A stretch of 21,064 nucleotides of DNA, taken from a virus. The stretch covers positions 1 through 21,064 of the IMG/VR virus record IMGVR_UViG_3300017962_000154. One strand, 5' to 3'. The notes beneath the pieces are model-generated. The model was given only the letters and a program-made list of their open reading frames with translations. It did no database searches and was not told the origin of the DNA. Shown here in pieces: positions 12,832-20,117 of this stretch. Each line of letters opens with the position of its first letter. Within the stretch, counting starts at the first letter, position 1. A program made the translations under genes and the position numbers.

Positions 12832-13094
12832 GTATTGTCTCCGTCTCTGTACGCAACGCAACTCTTGTCAAATACGCCTGCCTCTGCTGTCGCATTCGCA
12901 TTCTGCTTCTCGCATTTCGCAACATTAGTTTGTGATCGTTTGCTGTCATCTGTCTGCTTCGCATTGCCTTTCTCCCATGGTAGTGGTATTGTATGTCCTG
13001 CTTTCTTTTCGCTTACAAGATGTGAACTCATGTATGCAAAAAATGCCATAACTATAATGACTATAGCACTAAAAATAAATTCAATTATCGCCAT
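12828..13094 (-). CDS. single-pass membrane protein with polar tail, 88 aa
   Basis: Residues 4-24 form a hydrophobic helix (start MAIIEFIFSAIVIIVMAFFAY), followed by a polar, Ala/Asn/Gln/Lys-rich tail. No family recognised; small phage membrane proteins of this shape include spanin-like or holin-like proteins, but nothing identifies it as one. I place the start at ATG 13094 with GGA 8 bases upstream; ATG 13103 lies too close to that site. It overlaps the upstream gene by 14 bases. Confidence 0.62.
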   Translation of the reverse strand: MAIIEFIFSAIVIIVMAFFAYMSSHLVSEKKAGHTIPLPWEKGNAKQTDDSKRSQTNVAKCEKQNANATAEAGVFDKSCVAYRDGDNT

Positions 13095-13269
13095 AATGTT
13101 CATCCAATAATTGCTCTAACTCTGGTGGAAACTCAGCACCCATAGCACCGAGAAAATCTATAAAGGATAAAAATACCTCTTGTAAATTTTCTTCTTGCTT
13201 AAGATCAGTTACTTCTATAACACTGGTTATAGTAGAACGACCTTTTTTACCGCTAAGATTTATTTCCAT
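13081..13269 (-). CDS. hypothetical acidic protein, 62 aa
   Basis: A short acidic protein with a basic beginning (MEINLSGKKGRST) and a C-terminal helix ending in LEQLLDEHYGDN. No family recognised. There is no ribosome binding site: a consensus sigma70 promoter at 13278-13305 predicts transcription starting within 1-3 bases of ATG 13269, so the mRNA would be leaderless or nearly so. Confidence 0.65.
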   Translation of the reverse strand: MEINLSGKKGRSTITSVIEVTDLKQEENLQEVFLSFIDFLGAMGAEFPPELEQLLDEHYGDN

Positions 13270-13277
13270 ATTAATAT

Positions 13278-13305
13278 ATTATACATTATCATTTGCTATT
13301 GTCAA
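13278..13305 (-). promoter_or_regulatory. consensus sigma70 promoter for the small-gene cluster and queD
   Basis: Minus-strand TTGACA (13305-13300) and TATAAT (13283-13278) match consensus exactly, with a 16-base spacer. The -35 box lies in the last codons of the gene after dpdA. It starts the transcript reading the small genes, queD-like, sulfotransferase and onwards. Confidence 0.72.
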
Positions 13306-13780
13306 GTACTTTTAACGGTGAAGTGTATTTGGTTTTATGTACAAAACTGTCGCGATCCAGCATTTTGTGCAAGTCATGATACCAAATACCTGGGTTCACC
13401 ATCTTCTGTGCGTCTGTAACGGCCACAGTGGTATTATAGTTATACTGGGCAATATATGGCAAATCGATTTTAATGAGAGGAATGAAAGTGTCATACTCTG
13501 TCATACCCCCCTCTAAAAATTCTTCACCATACTTGTTGTCAAAACTTAGTGTTACCCACACTTTGCTTTGCAACATTGGTATGATAGTCTTTTCCCATCT
13601 GGTCCATTCAACATTACCGTTAGGTTGAAAACTATCGTTATATCCCAAATGAATATGTGGGCAATGTTCATTCAGAGCATACATCAAAATTTCTTCTTTA
13701 TCATACAGACCTTCTACAAACAATGTACGTTGCTTGTGTGCCGGAGTTAAATGAAATTCGTCGCCCACATAAAAAGTCAT
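13289..13780 (-). CDS. hypothetical protein downstream of dpdA, 163 aa
   Basis: Unrecognised. It is rich in Tyr, Trp, His and Asp, reads as an alpha/beta fold (residues 50-110 WEKTIIPML, VWVTLSFD, FIPLIKIDLPYI), and ends with NPGIWYHDLHKML. The alternating strand-helix pattern and WVTLSFD-type strand recall the C-terminal half of QueE-like or TIM-barrel proteins, but no cofactor motif is present. Its ATG shares one base with the dpdA stop (TAATG), so it is translationally coupled to dpdA and may help it. Confidence 0.78.
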   Translation of the reverse strand: MTFYVGDEFHLTPAHKQRTLFVEGLYDKEEILMYALNEHCPHIHLGYNDSFQPNGNVEWTRWEKTIIPMLQSKVWVTLSFDNKYGEEFLEGGMTEYDTFIPLIKIDLPYIAQYNYNTTVAVTDAQKMVNPGIWYHDLHKMLDRDSFVHKTKYTSPLKVLDNSK

Positions 13781-15327
13781 TAAACATCATCTCCAATAAT
13801 ATCTTCAAAGTTTGTATATTCTTCTGGAGTATCGTCTTGTACATCATCACCAAAGGAGAAGAAGGCATTGTCCAGTTCTTTCTCCTGTTGTAGTTCTCCA
13901 AAACTTAGTTCGTCCAAGAACGGTTTCCATTCCTTAATCATACCATATGGATCTGGACAGTTAGGATCTAGTAAATCCTGTACAAATGTATCAAAGTATA
14001 CTACACTATAAGGTACATAAGGACTAAACTCATTTGTGTTTTTAGTCTTTTTGTCTTTTACCCAATCTTTATAGCACAAATTTGTACGGAATTTTTCTAC
14101 ATCAGCAAGTCTGTTTGCTTCTTGTACAGCAGTTAAGTGATTGTACACACTGTGAGCCATGTAATACATGTATGTATTAGTGTCCCAACTGGTGCTGTCT
14201 GGTCCTTTAGCCTTGCCATTTCTGTCTAAATCGCCTTCAGCCATACAGCAAATATCGCCTGCTGTTAGCCTTTCCATGATAGGACTGTGTGCAAACGGCA
14301 TGGGTAGCTCACTGTTCTTCAGACGTTGTGTATCAATAGCACTGTCCATAAAATATCCAAAACGTTTAGGACTAAAGTAGTTGTAACTATATGTGCTACC
14401 ATATGCTGTATTAACAAAAGGGCTTGCCGCATCAAAACTTAATACAATATTAGGAGAGTCATGTTTTCTCAACATGCGTTGTATGCTGGTCAAATAGCAA
14501 GCCCAATTCAGTTTACCTGTACCCAGGAAGTGGATCCAACCTTTGCCTTCCAGCAATCCGTCTTTACGCAGATCCAGGATACGTTTTAGTGCTAGGTACA
14601 TATTACTCTTGTTAATACCTGCCATTGCAAAACCTTCCAGTGTCAAATCACGATCGCCATATCCTTCTTGTACAAAATTAGGATCACTAAAGTGTTTGAT
14701 ACTTTCGTACCAATGATCACTAGTGGCTTCATCGTTACCACTGAGAATGTTCATAAACTTGGTTGCACCCTTGACACGATTCTTCAAAAAGTAATCAATG
14801 TTAAGTTGCGTGATATCAATACATGTCTGGAAATCTTTTAATCCAGTACGAGCATTAAGGGGAGGGATACTGGCAACTGAAGGCACATCAAGTATCATAC
14901 TCCAGTCTGCTGTTTTCTCCAGGTATCGTAAAATCTTTTCACAAAGTTCTAAACGAGCAGGATCATTAGGATCGGTTGCATTAGCCCAATCCATTTTAAT
15001 AACACCAGTAGCAACCTGGAAACCACCTGAGTCACCCAGTATCACTGTCTGATTTCTGTCACGTTTTTGTATCATGGGCTCATCATCGTCAGCCTTTTCC
15101 AGGTTAAGTTGTGCATGCCCTGCACTGTAAAGTCCAAAGGGATAATGATAGTAACTGCCTTCATTTTTAAGAAAGTCTAATCCTTCATTACCTAACTCAA
15201 AATCTTCAGGGCATCGACTGTTTTCTTTGTCCCTTGTGGTAATCTTGTCTAATTGTTTTACATAGAAACTACTAATGGCTGGCAGATATACCGCATAGTC
15301 TCTCTGTGTTTTACCCAAGTCTCTCAT
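13780..15327 (-). CDS. dpdA: DpdA-like DNA guanine transglycosylase (TGT superfamily)
   Basis: This 515-residue protein is a TIM-barrel TGT-like enzyme, predicted to replace guanine in DNA with a 7-deazaguanine. Visible landmarks: VILGDSGGFQVATG (95-108) with D99, matching the TGT general acid/base motif DSGGFQ; MILDVPS (144-150); EGFAMAGI (231-238), equivalent to the tRNA-TGT GGLAVGE turn; and LSFDAASPFVNTAYG (296-310) with D299 in the place of the TGT nucleophile. YMYYMAHSVYNHL (386-398) resembles the YLxHL helix, but the CxCxxC zinc site is reduced to CC (360-361). An acidic tail contains LDNAFFSFGD (485-494). It lies 1 base after the gp45 stop with AGAGG before its ATG. Confidence 0.87.
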   Translation of the reverse strand: MRDLGKTQRDYAVYLPAISSFYVKQLDKITTRDKENSRCPEDFELGNEGLDFLKNEGSYYHYPFGLYSAGHAQLNLEKADDDEPMIQKRDRNQTVILGDSGGFQVATGVIKMDWANATDPNDPARLELCEKILRYLEKTADWSMILDVPSVASIPPLNARTGLKDFQTCIDITQLNIDYFLKNRVKGATKFMNILSGNDEATSDHWYESIKHFSDPNFVQEGYGDRDLTLEGFAMAGINKSNMYLALKRILDLRKDGLLEGKGWIHFLGTGKLNWACYLTSIQRMLRKHDSPNIVLSFDAASPFVNTAYGSTYSYNYFSPKRFGYFMDSAIDTQRLKNSELPMPFAHSPIMERLTAGDICCMAEGDLDRNGKAKGPDSTSWDTNTYMYYMAHSVYNHLTAVQEANRLADVEKFRTNLCYKDWVKDKKTKNTNEFSPYVPYSVVYFDTFVQDLLDPNCPDPYGMIKEWKPFLDELSFGELQQEKELDNAFFSFGDDVQDDTPEEYTNFEDIIGDDV

Positions 15328-15328
15328 A

Positions 15329-16084
15329 TTAACCTCTTGAAGGTAACAAGTAAGTGTATTCGCCTAATCCACTGTGTACTTTAATCTGTAATAAGCCTTT
15401 TACATTAAAGCTCATTACTACATTGGCACTATCGCTCAAACGCAAAATCTTTAACACAATGTCAAGTGGCCAACGGAATTCATGTGTAAGCTCACCGTCT
15501 ACTGCTTCAGCAACTAACACCTTTGTTCTATCTCCACCGTTATCTCCTAAGTGGAAGTATAGTTTGCCATCTTCTGTACGTGGGCTGAATGTGCTTTCAA
15601 ACGCACTTAAAACACCGTTAAAGTATGTTAAGTCCTTTACATTCTTTTGTGTAGGCACAATGTTAATATCAAACTCTGCGCCTTTAAATTTGATGTCTTT
15701 TAGTTGCTGGTTAATAACATCAGCAAGCATAAATCTATAACTTGCATTAGTACCGTCTGCAGCAATAAACTCTACCTCTGTGGGTACAGTATTACCGTTA
15801 CGTTCTTGTGTTACTACTTTAACTGTAGCCGCTTCATCATCAAAGCCTGGATACTTGATGTAACCATCCAGTACAGCCATACGACTAAGTCCCACTGTAT
15901 GATCTACAAAGTCAGGAACAGGGTTAACTGTTTTACCTTTTACAATAACTGACTTTTCAGCATCCACAGTTTCAATATTAGTCTCTTCACCAGTACCTGT
16001 AATTTTAACCATTTCAAAGATGCCCAAACTATGTGTGTGTTTAAGTACATCTTTAAATGTGTCTTTAATATAATTGTCTGCCAT
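15329..16084 (-). CDS. 45: DNA polymerase sliding clamp (gp45-type)
   Basis: A 251-residue protein resembling T4 gp45 (228 residues), the trimeric clamp that tethers polymerase gp43 and also activates late transcription. It shows the clamp's all-beta pattern with two related domains (about 20-125 and 130-251); the second ends in VLKILRLSDSANVVMSFNVKGLLQIKV (split near 213-240) and a final strand. Assignment rests on this pattern, length and its position between polymerase and dpdA. AGGAG lies 7 bases before ATG 16084. Confidence 0.85.
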   Translation of the reverse strand: MADNYIKDTFKDVLKHTHSLGIFEMVKITGTGEETNIETVDAEKSVIVKGKTVNPVPDFVDHTVGLSRMAVLDGYIKYPGFDDEAATVKVVTQERNGNTVPTEVEFIAADGTNASYRFMLADVINQQLKDIKFKGAEFDINIVPTQKNVKDLTYFNGVLSAFESTFSPRTEDGKLYFHLGDNGGDRTKVLVAEAVDGELTHEFRWPLDIVLKILRLSDSANVVMSFNVKGLLQIKVHSGLGEYTYLLPSRG

Positions 16085-16113
16085 GTGTGTTTTCTCCTGT
16101 ATGTGAAAGGTAT

Positions 16114-16365
16114 TTAGGCCTTTGCACTCTGTTTCTCTGCTTTTTTTAGCATACGTTTATGAAAATGTAATCTTAAATATGTTTTTCTGGTCAATGCAAA
16201 TACTGTAAAAATACTTGTAAGCATTACACTAGTCCAAAATGCACTCATTCCTACTTCAAAAGCAAAAGCCACAAGTATAAAGTTTAAAGGAACATTGACT
16301 GCAAACGCGATTCCTGTGTCTGCAACTGATTCCTTAAATGCATTCCAAAGTCCATATTCATTCAT
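16114..16365 (-). CDS. two-helix phage membrane protein (DUF7220-like)
   Basis: An 83-residue protein with two hydrophobic helices (about 15-37 and 40-58) followed by a basic tail (RKTYLRLHFHKRMLKKAEK). The pattern 'ESvadTgigFavN...n' and 'lTsIFTvfAltRkY.LRr.F' matches a family of small phage membrane proteins I recall as DUF7220. Function unknown; holin-like insertion is possible but not shown. AGGGA lies about 7 bases before ATG 16365, and a sigma70-like promoter is at 16383-16411. Confidence 0.72.
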   Translation of the reverse strand: MNEYGLWNAFKESVADTGIAFAVNVPLNFILVAFAFEVGMSAFWTSVMLTSIFTVFALTRKTYLRLHFHKRMLKKAEKQSAKA

Positions 16366-16382
16366 ATAAATCCCTAAATTCT

Positions 16383-16411
16383 ATAATAGCACTATTTGTG
16401 TATCTTGTCAA
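16383..16411 (-). promoter_or_regulatory. sigma70-like promoter before the membrane protein and gp45
   Basis: Minus-strand TTGACA (16411-16406), 17 bases, TATTAT (16388-16383). It lies in the 54-base gap 16366-16419 and gives an independent transcript for the membrane protein, gp45 and dpdA. Confidence 0.7.
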
Positions 16412-16419
16412 CAATATTT

Positions 16420-17007
16420 TCATGTGTTGTAATCCACGATATTTGATAACACTCGTTTACACTGTGTAACGTCTTCTGGGTGCACATGATAGCCCAGTGA
16501 CAATAATACTCTTAGTGTTTTTCCCTTTACTGGTGTTGCACTATGAGTATCAGTTCCAGCCCAAAGACTCCATGCTTCTCCAGTTTTTACTTCGTACATT
16601 TTATTTCCTATTATGGGGTGGCCACCGTCATCACCTGCCTGTAGCATAATATTGATTCTTAAATGTTTCCAACCGTCACTGGCATTTTGATCAATATGCT
16701 TATACACCCCTTTGGCTTTTCCTATTTCAGTTTCAAACAAACAAGAAAATGCATGTGGATACTGTTGCCTGGACTCTCTGGTAATTGCTCTTATTCGTAT
16801 ATCAGTAAAGTTTGATAAAAAACTATCACTGACTTCTTCCACCGGCTCTTCCATCACAGTTTGATCCACATACATAAAAAATCTACCTGCATTCACATAA
16901 TGTTCTTGATCGTATGCATAGTTAGAGCTATAAGCATCACCGTTAATGGACTGGCAATAATCTATTGCATTGCTTATAAATTCTTCTGTTAGTTCTACGT
17001 TTTGCAT
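16420..17007 (-). CDS. 2-oxoglutarate/Fe(II)-dependent oxygenase
   Basis: A 195-residue double-stranded beta-helix oxygenase. The iron site can be read as H104-x-D106 (VYKHIDQN) and H155 (TDTHSATPV), with R166 (LRVLLS) positioned to bind 2-oxoglutarate. NIMLQ and GEAWSLWAG supply the expected strands. Such enzymes hydroxylate proteins, nucleobases or small molecules using oxygen and 2-oxoglutarate; phage members are common in marine T4-like genomes and mostly uncharacterised. ATG 17007 shares a base with the gp43 stop (TGATG). Confidence 0.86.
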   Translation of the reverse strand: MQNVELTEEFISNAIDYCQSINGDAYSSNYAYDQEHYVNAGRFFMYVDQTVMEEPVEEVSDSFLSNFTDIRIRAITRESRQQYPHAFSCLFETEIGKAKGVYKHIDQNASDGWKHLRINIMLQAGDDGGHPIIGNKMYEVKTGEAWSLWAGTDTHSATPVKGKTLRVLLSLGYHVHPEDVTQCKRVLSNIVDYNT

Positions 17008-19715
17008 CAGAAATCAAAAAACTCATCTAGAGCGGCGCTGTCATTAGCACGACTTAAATCCCAACCCATTGCACCCAACACATTGGATATCTTTTTATCC
17101 AATACACTCTTTTCCATTGCATCTTCATCAAAGGGTAAATCTTTAAACCATTCTGGCAGATGCATTTCATCTGTGGGATAGGCTACATTGGTGTAGCCCA
17201 TTGGATTACTTTTCAGTTTGCACACAATTACTTTCATACCATCCACAATGTTCATACTGTACGCATCAGCGTTCATGTTTTTAAGATAATTCCAGTGTAT
17301 GCTTGCACTAACATGCCCTGGCACCATATTATTTTCTGGTGTCAACTCTTTTAGGTTCTGTAAGGATCTGTGCGTCTTGTTTAGTGTAAGCGGATTTTTA
17401 CCACTTATGCCTTTTATCTTTTCATACTTGGTTGTGTATTGTGTTAAATTGTTTACACGTTTAGGCATGCCTTTTTGCCAAGCCGGCAAGCCTCTAAAGT
17501 ACTCTTTAAAGTCTCTGATCTTTTTAATGACATCTGACTCACTCATACCCTTCAGTGAGTCTCCCAAAACCTCTTCCAAAAAGTCTTGTACAAACTCTGG
17601 AGTATCAGAACGTTTGACATCCATGCCCATAATCTTGAGCTTGCCGCCCTCTGGCTGGTACCCTTCGATATCCAAACACTGTATAGCATATCGCTTTTTA
17701 GTAATAAACAAACCAGCACGACCAACTACTTCTCGTCCCGCTTTCATAACCTGTCCCGCACTTAACGGTACGTTAAAATCATCTTTAAGCATTTGTGGGA
17801 ATGTATCACTAACCTTATCTGATATGTGATCATACAATGCAATAGCACTGTCTATTGTTAGTTCTTCTCCTTCGGGGAGGGCAGGTACAGCCGAGAAATA
17901 CACTGAGTCTGTATCTCCGTATATAATGGTGTCACCGGTGTGATCATATTTGCCTGTAAGCATGCGATTTGTTTCTGCTCCCATGTGCTTTGTGATGCAT
18001 CTTCCAGTGAGAGTTGTTGACTGACCAATCCGCTTATCGAAAAAACGACAACCAGGATTAAGAATAGCGCCATATAAACTATTGAGGTTAATCTTTTTAA
18101 CAAGTTGTCTTTTGTCCCAGAATGCAATTTGTTCTGGATCCGTTGCCGCCTTCTTCTTGGCTTGTAGTTCTTTTCTTTCTGCATACCATCTCTCCAATAG
18201 TCCAGGAATAATACCCTGAAACTCTTCTGCTGTTTTAAAGATGGTACCGTTTGCACTGATGTTCCAATTTTGTCCGCTGTGGAATATCAGGTTGTAAACG
18301 TCAGCACCAGTAACATCCAAGTTACTGCCATCTTCCATGTCTAATTTCATAATATGATCAACATCTTTGTTAATCATAAACTCGTATTCGTTTGTGGCAA
18401 ATTTGCCTAGCCAGGCATCTGCAAAACTTTTCTTTTGCAGTGTGGTCTTTTCTTCTATTTCTTCTTCTGTGTATGTGGGTCTCAGTTGTCCAATAATAGT
18501 TTCAGGACCCATATTAAGTGCACGAATCACACTAGGATACAGACTGTTCAAGTCCATACTGCCCACCCATTCATGATAACCTTTCTTGGGGAACGCAACA
18601 TAAGCACCTGCCGCTTTGCCGTCTTTCTCACCACGTTTACGATCAGGCACAATCATGTCGCGTCTGTGTGCTTCGTTGATGATTGCTTGCTCTGTGGTAG
18701 CCACAGCACCCATTGTGGTCGGCAACAACACTGTGTTGTCATGTGCAATAGTGTTAGCCAAATCTATAAACTGTAGTTTACTATCCAGTTTGTGCAACAG
18801 CATGACGTCCTGGATATTATATTCCAGGAAACGCTCAAAGTCATGATTGTATAATTTATCCAGGGATCCTTCGTAGGCTACTTTCTTTTCGCCCACTTCC
18901 ATTTCACCAATATAGTCCAGTCTGTAACTATGTCGTTCCTCATAGTTGTACTTCATATACAGTTGCATATAATCTAAGTGCACCCGGCCCACTAAGTCAT
19001 ATGTCTGTTGCTCTTTGCCATATGCTTCGTAAATACGTTCTTTGGGTAACTGTTTCCATAAACACAGTCTGCGTGTTTCACTTCTGCCCATGACTTTGAT
19101 AATACGGTTGATGGTATAAGGGATATCATACCCCTCGCTGTTCCAACCACTTAGTATGTCAGCGTCATCAATAAGTGTGAGGAATGTTTCTAACATTTCC
19201 TTTTCTGTTTTAAACAGCACAACTTCTGTAATATTACTAGCAATACTTTGTGCTTGACCCCAACTTAGTGTCTTAGGCGGAACAGCCAAACACACCATTG
19301 CATCCATCCATTGTAAGTATACTCCAATAGAAGTGATAGGCATAAATGCTTCTTCAGGACTTGCATACCCTCTACTAGGATCAAAGTCCACCTCGATATC
19401 GAAAAATGCAGTTTGTAGTTTAGGAATGTCAGCACCCTCATAGTGCTTGGCAATAGTTTTATTTACTGGCTTGATATCACTCTCATAAGTTTTATTGTGC
19501 TTGTTGAGAGCGATGTTCTTGTGAAATTCTTTGTAATTTTTACAGCGGATCTCTGTTACAGGTTCGCCATATATACTGCGCCTACTGCCCCTAGGATCAG
19601 CAACATAAAAGTTATATTCTGGTTTGTGGTCAACAAGGACTCGCTGACCGTTTACTCTTTCAACGACCCTAATCAGATCGTCTTTCTTGTCATAGATCGC
19701 ATCTACGTAACTCAA
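17007..19715 (-). CDS. 43: family B DNA polymerase (gp43-type)
   Basis: The replicative polymerase, 902 residues, like T4 gp43 (898). Exonuclease motifs: FFDIEVDFD (about 104-112), SGWNSEGYDIPY (near 185-196) and EYNIQDVMLLHK. Polymerase motifs: SMDLNSLYPSVI, KKINLNSLYGA, YGDTDSVYF, and KKRYAI. The C-terminus ALDEFFDF is a clamp-binding tail as in T4. I choose TTG 19715 (MSYVDA) because GGAG lies 9 bases upstream; the in-frame TTG at 19730 overlaps that site. An RNA hairpin at 19731-19750 just before the site may allow autogenous control. Confidence 0.96.
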   Translation of the reverse strand: MSYVDAIYDKKDDLIRVVERVNGQRVLVDHKPEYNFYVADPRGSRRSIYGEPVTEIRCKNYKEFHKNIALNKHNKTYESDIKPVNKTIAKHYEGADIPKLQTAFFDIEVDFDPSRGYASPEEAFMPITSIGVYLQWMDAMVCLAVPPKTLSWGQAQSIASNITEVVLFKTEKEMLETFLTLIDDADILSGWNSEGYDIPYTINRIIKVMGRSETRRLCLWKQLPKERIYEAYGKEQQTYDLVGRVHLDYMQLYMKYNYEERHSYRLDYIGEMEVGEKKVAYEGSLDKLYNHDFERFLEYNIQDVMLLHKLDSKLQFIDLANTIAHDNTVLLPTTMGAVATTEQAIINEAHRRDMIVPDRKRGEKDGKAAGAYVAFPKKGYHEWVGSMDLNSLYPSVIRALNMGPETIIGQLRPTYTEEEIEEKTTLQKKSFADAWLGKFATNEYEFMINKDVDHIMKLDMEDGSNLDVTGADVYNLIFHSGQNWNISANGTIFKTAEEFQGIIPGLLERWYAERKELQAKKKAATDPEQIAFWDKRQLVKKINLNSLYGAILNPGCRFFDKRIGQSTTLTGRCITKHMGAETNRMLTGKYDHTGDTIIYGDTDSVYFSAVPALPEGEELTIDSAIALYDHISDKVSDTFPQMLKDDFNVPLSAGQVMKAGREVVGRAGLFITKKRYAIQCLDIEGYQPEGGKLKIMGMDVKRSDTPEFVQDFLEEVLGDSLKGMSESDVIKKIRDFKEYFRGLPAWQKGMPKRVNNLTQYTTKYEKIKGISGKNPLTLNKTHRSLQNLKELTPENNMVPGHVSASIHWNYLKNMNADAYSMNIVDGMKVIVCKLKSNPMGYTNVAYPTDEMHLPEWFKDLPFDEDAMEKSVLDKKISNVLGAMGWDLSRANDSAALDEFFDF

Positions 19716-19730
19716 TGTGTCTTTCTCCAA

Positions 19731-19750
19731 GCACCACTTTCGGCTGGCGC
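19731..19750 (-). promoter_or_regulatory. possible gp43 translational operator hairpin
   Basis: On the mRNA, GCGCCA (19750-19745) pairs with UGGUGC (19736-19731), with one G-U, around an 8-base loop GCCGAAAG. The stem ends 2 bases before the GGAG ribosome binding site of gene 43. T4 and RB69 gp43 repress their own translation through a hairpin with an 8-base loop next to the same site, so position and geometry match, while the loop sequence differs. Confidence 0.5.
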
Positions 19751-19763
19751 AATACCAAGTTAA

Positions 19764-19780
19764 TAATAGTTATACTATTA
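19764..19780 (-). other. AT-rich hairpin after dsbA stop
   Basis: TAATAGT and ACTATTA arms (7 bp) enclose ATA, overlapping the dsbA stop codon. It lacks a GC-rich stem and a T-run, so it is at most an mRNA-end or processing element. Confidence 0.35.
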
Positions 19781-20041
19781 GAGTGTTCTACCAACAGTTT
19801 CCAGGATAGTTTCGAGTTCATCGAACTTATCAAATTCTTCTTGGAAACTTGCTTTGTGAGCAATACGGATTGCTTTGTTAAGAACACCAGGCTTGAGATC
19901 CATCTCTTCAGCGATTGCTTTGACAGTTTCTCTTAGACCTTCTTTAAGAGTTTCTACTTCGTATGTAACTTGCATACCTTCGTCAATCAACTTCTTGAGA
20001 CGAGCTTTTTCTTCTTCGTTAAATGTTCTGTTAAATGCCAT
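19778..20041 (-). CDS. dsbA: DsbA-like double-stranded DNA-binding protein
   Basis: An 87-residue acidic/helical protein resembling T4 DsbA (89 residues): 'LKEGLRETVKAIAEEMDLKP' (32-51) then GVLNKAIRIAHK, followed by FQEEFDKFDELETILETV, align by pattern with the T4 protein's DIRIRAKDELGV, MFNRLLALYHK and ETEEVVELYDTV. T4 DsbA binds DNA near late promoters. It follows tandem sigma70-like (20087-20114) and late (20066-20073) promoters and has AAGGA 9 bases before ATG 20041. Confidence 0.82.
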   Translation of the reverse strand: MAFNRTFNEEEKARLKKLIDEGMQVTYEVETLKEGLRETVKAIAEEMDLKPGVLNKAIRIAHKASFQEEFDKFDELETILETVGRTL

Positions 20042-20065
20042 AGTGTGTATTCCTTAGTGTGTAGT

Positions 20066-20073
20066 TATTTATA
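20066..20073 (-). promoter_or_regulatory. T4-type late promoter TATAAATA for dsbA
   Basis: An exact TATAAATA on the minus strand, predicting a transcript start near 20060 and a leader of about 20 bases with AAGGA before ATG 20041. It lies downstream of a sigma70-like promoter, so the gene can be read early and late. Confidence 0.68.
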
Positions 20074-20086
20074 GGCTATTTTCCAT

Positions 20087-20114
20087 AGTATAGCAGAAAT
20101 CCGAGCAATGTCAA
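20087..20114 (-). promoter_or_regulatory. sigma70-like promoter for dsbA and gp43
   Basis: Minus-strand TTGACA (20114-20109), 16 bases, TATACT (20092-20087), just after the stop of the 112-aa gene. Confidence 0.68.
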
Positions 20115-20117
20115 GTG

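Noticed and set aside
12889-12894. TTGACA-like element inside the 12828-13094 gene
   Set aside because: No -10 hexamer lies 16-18 bases downstream; it is probably chance within coding sequence.
12743-12964. 73-codon minus-strand frame
   Set aside because: It overlaps two better frames (12631-12831 and 12828-13094) that have ribosome binding sites and membrane helices; its Arg/Gln/Thr-rich product looks like a frame shadow.
17299-17829. 176-codon plus-strand frame
   Set aside because: Fully antisense to the polymerase gene, whose motifs are intact; its length reflects codon bias of the other strand.
17858-18256. 132-codon minus-strand frame inside gene 43
   Set aside because: Alternative frame of the intact polymerase gene, without its own ribosome binding site.
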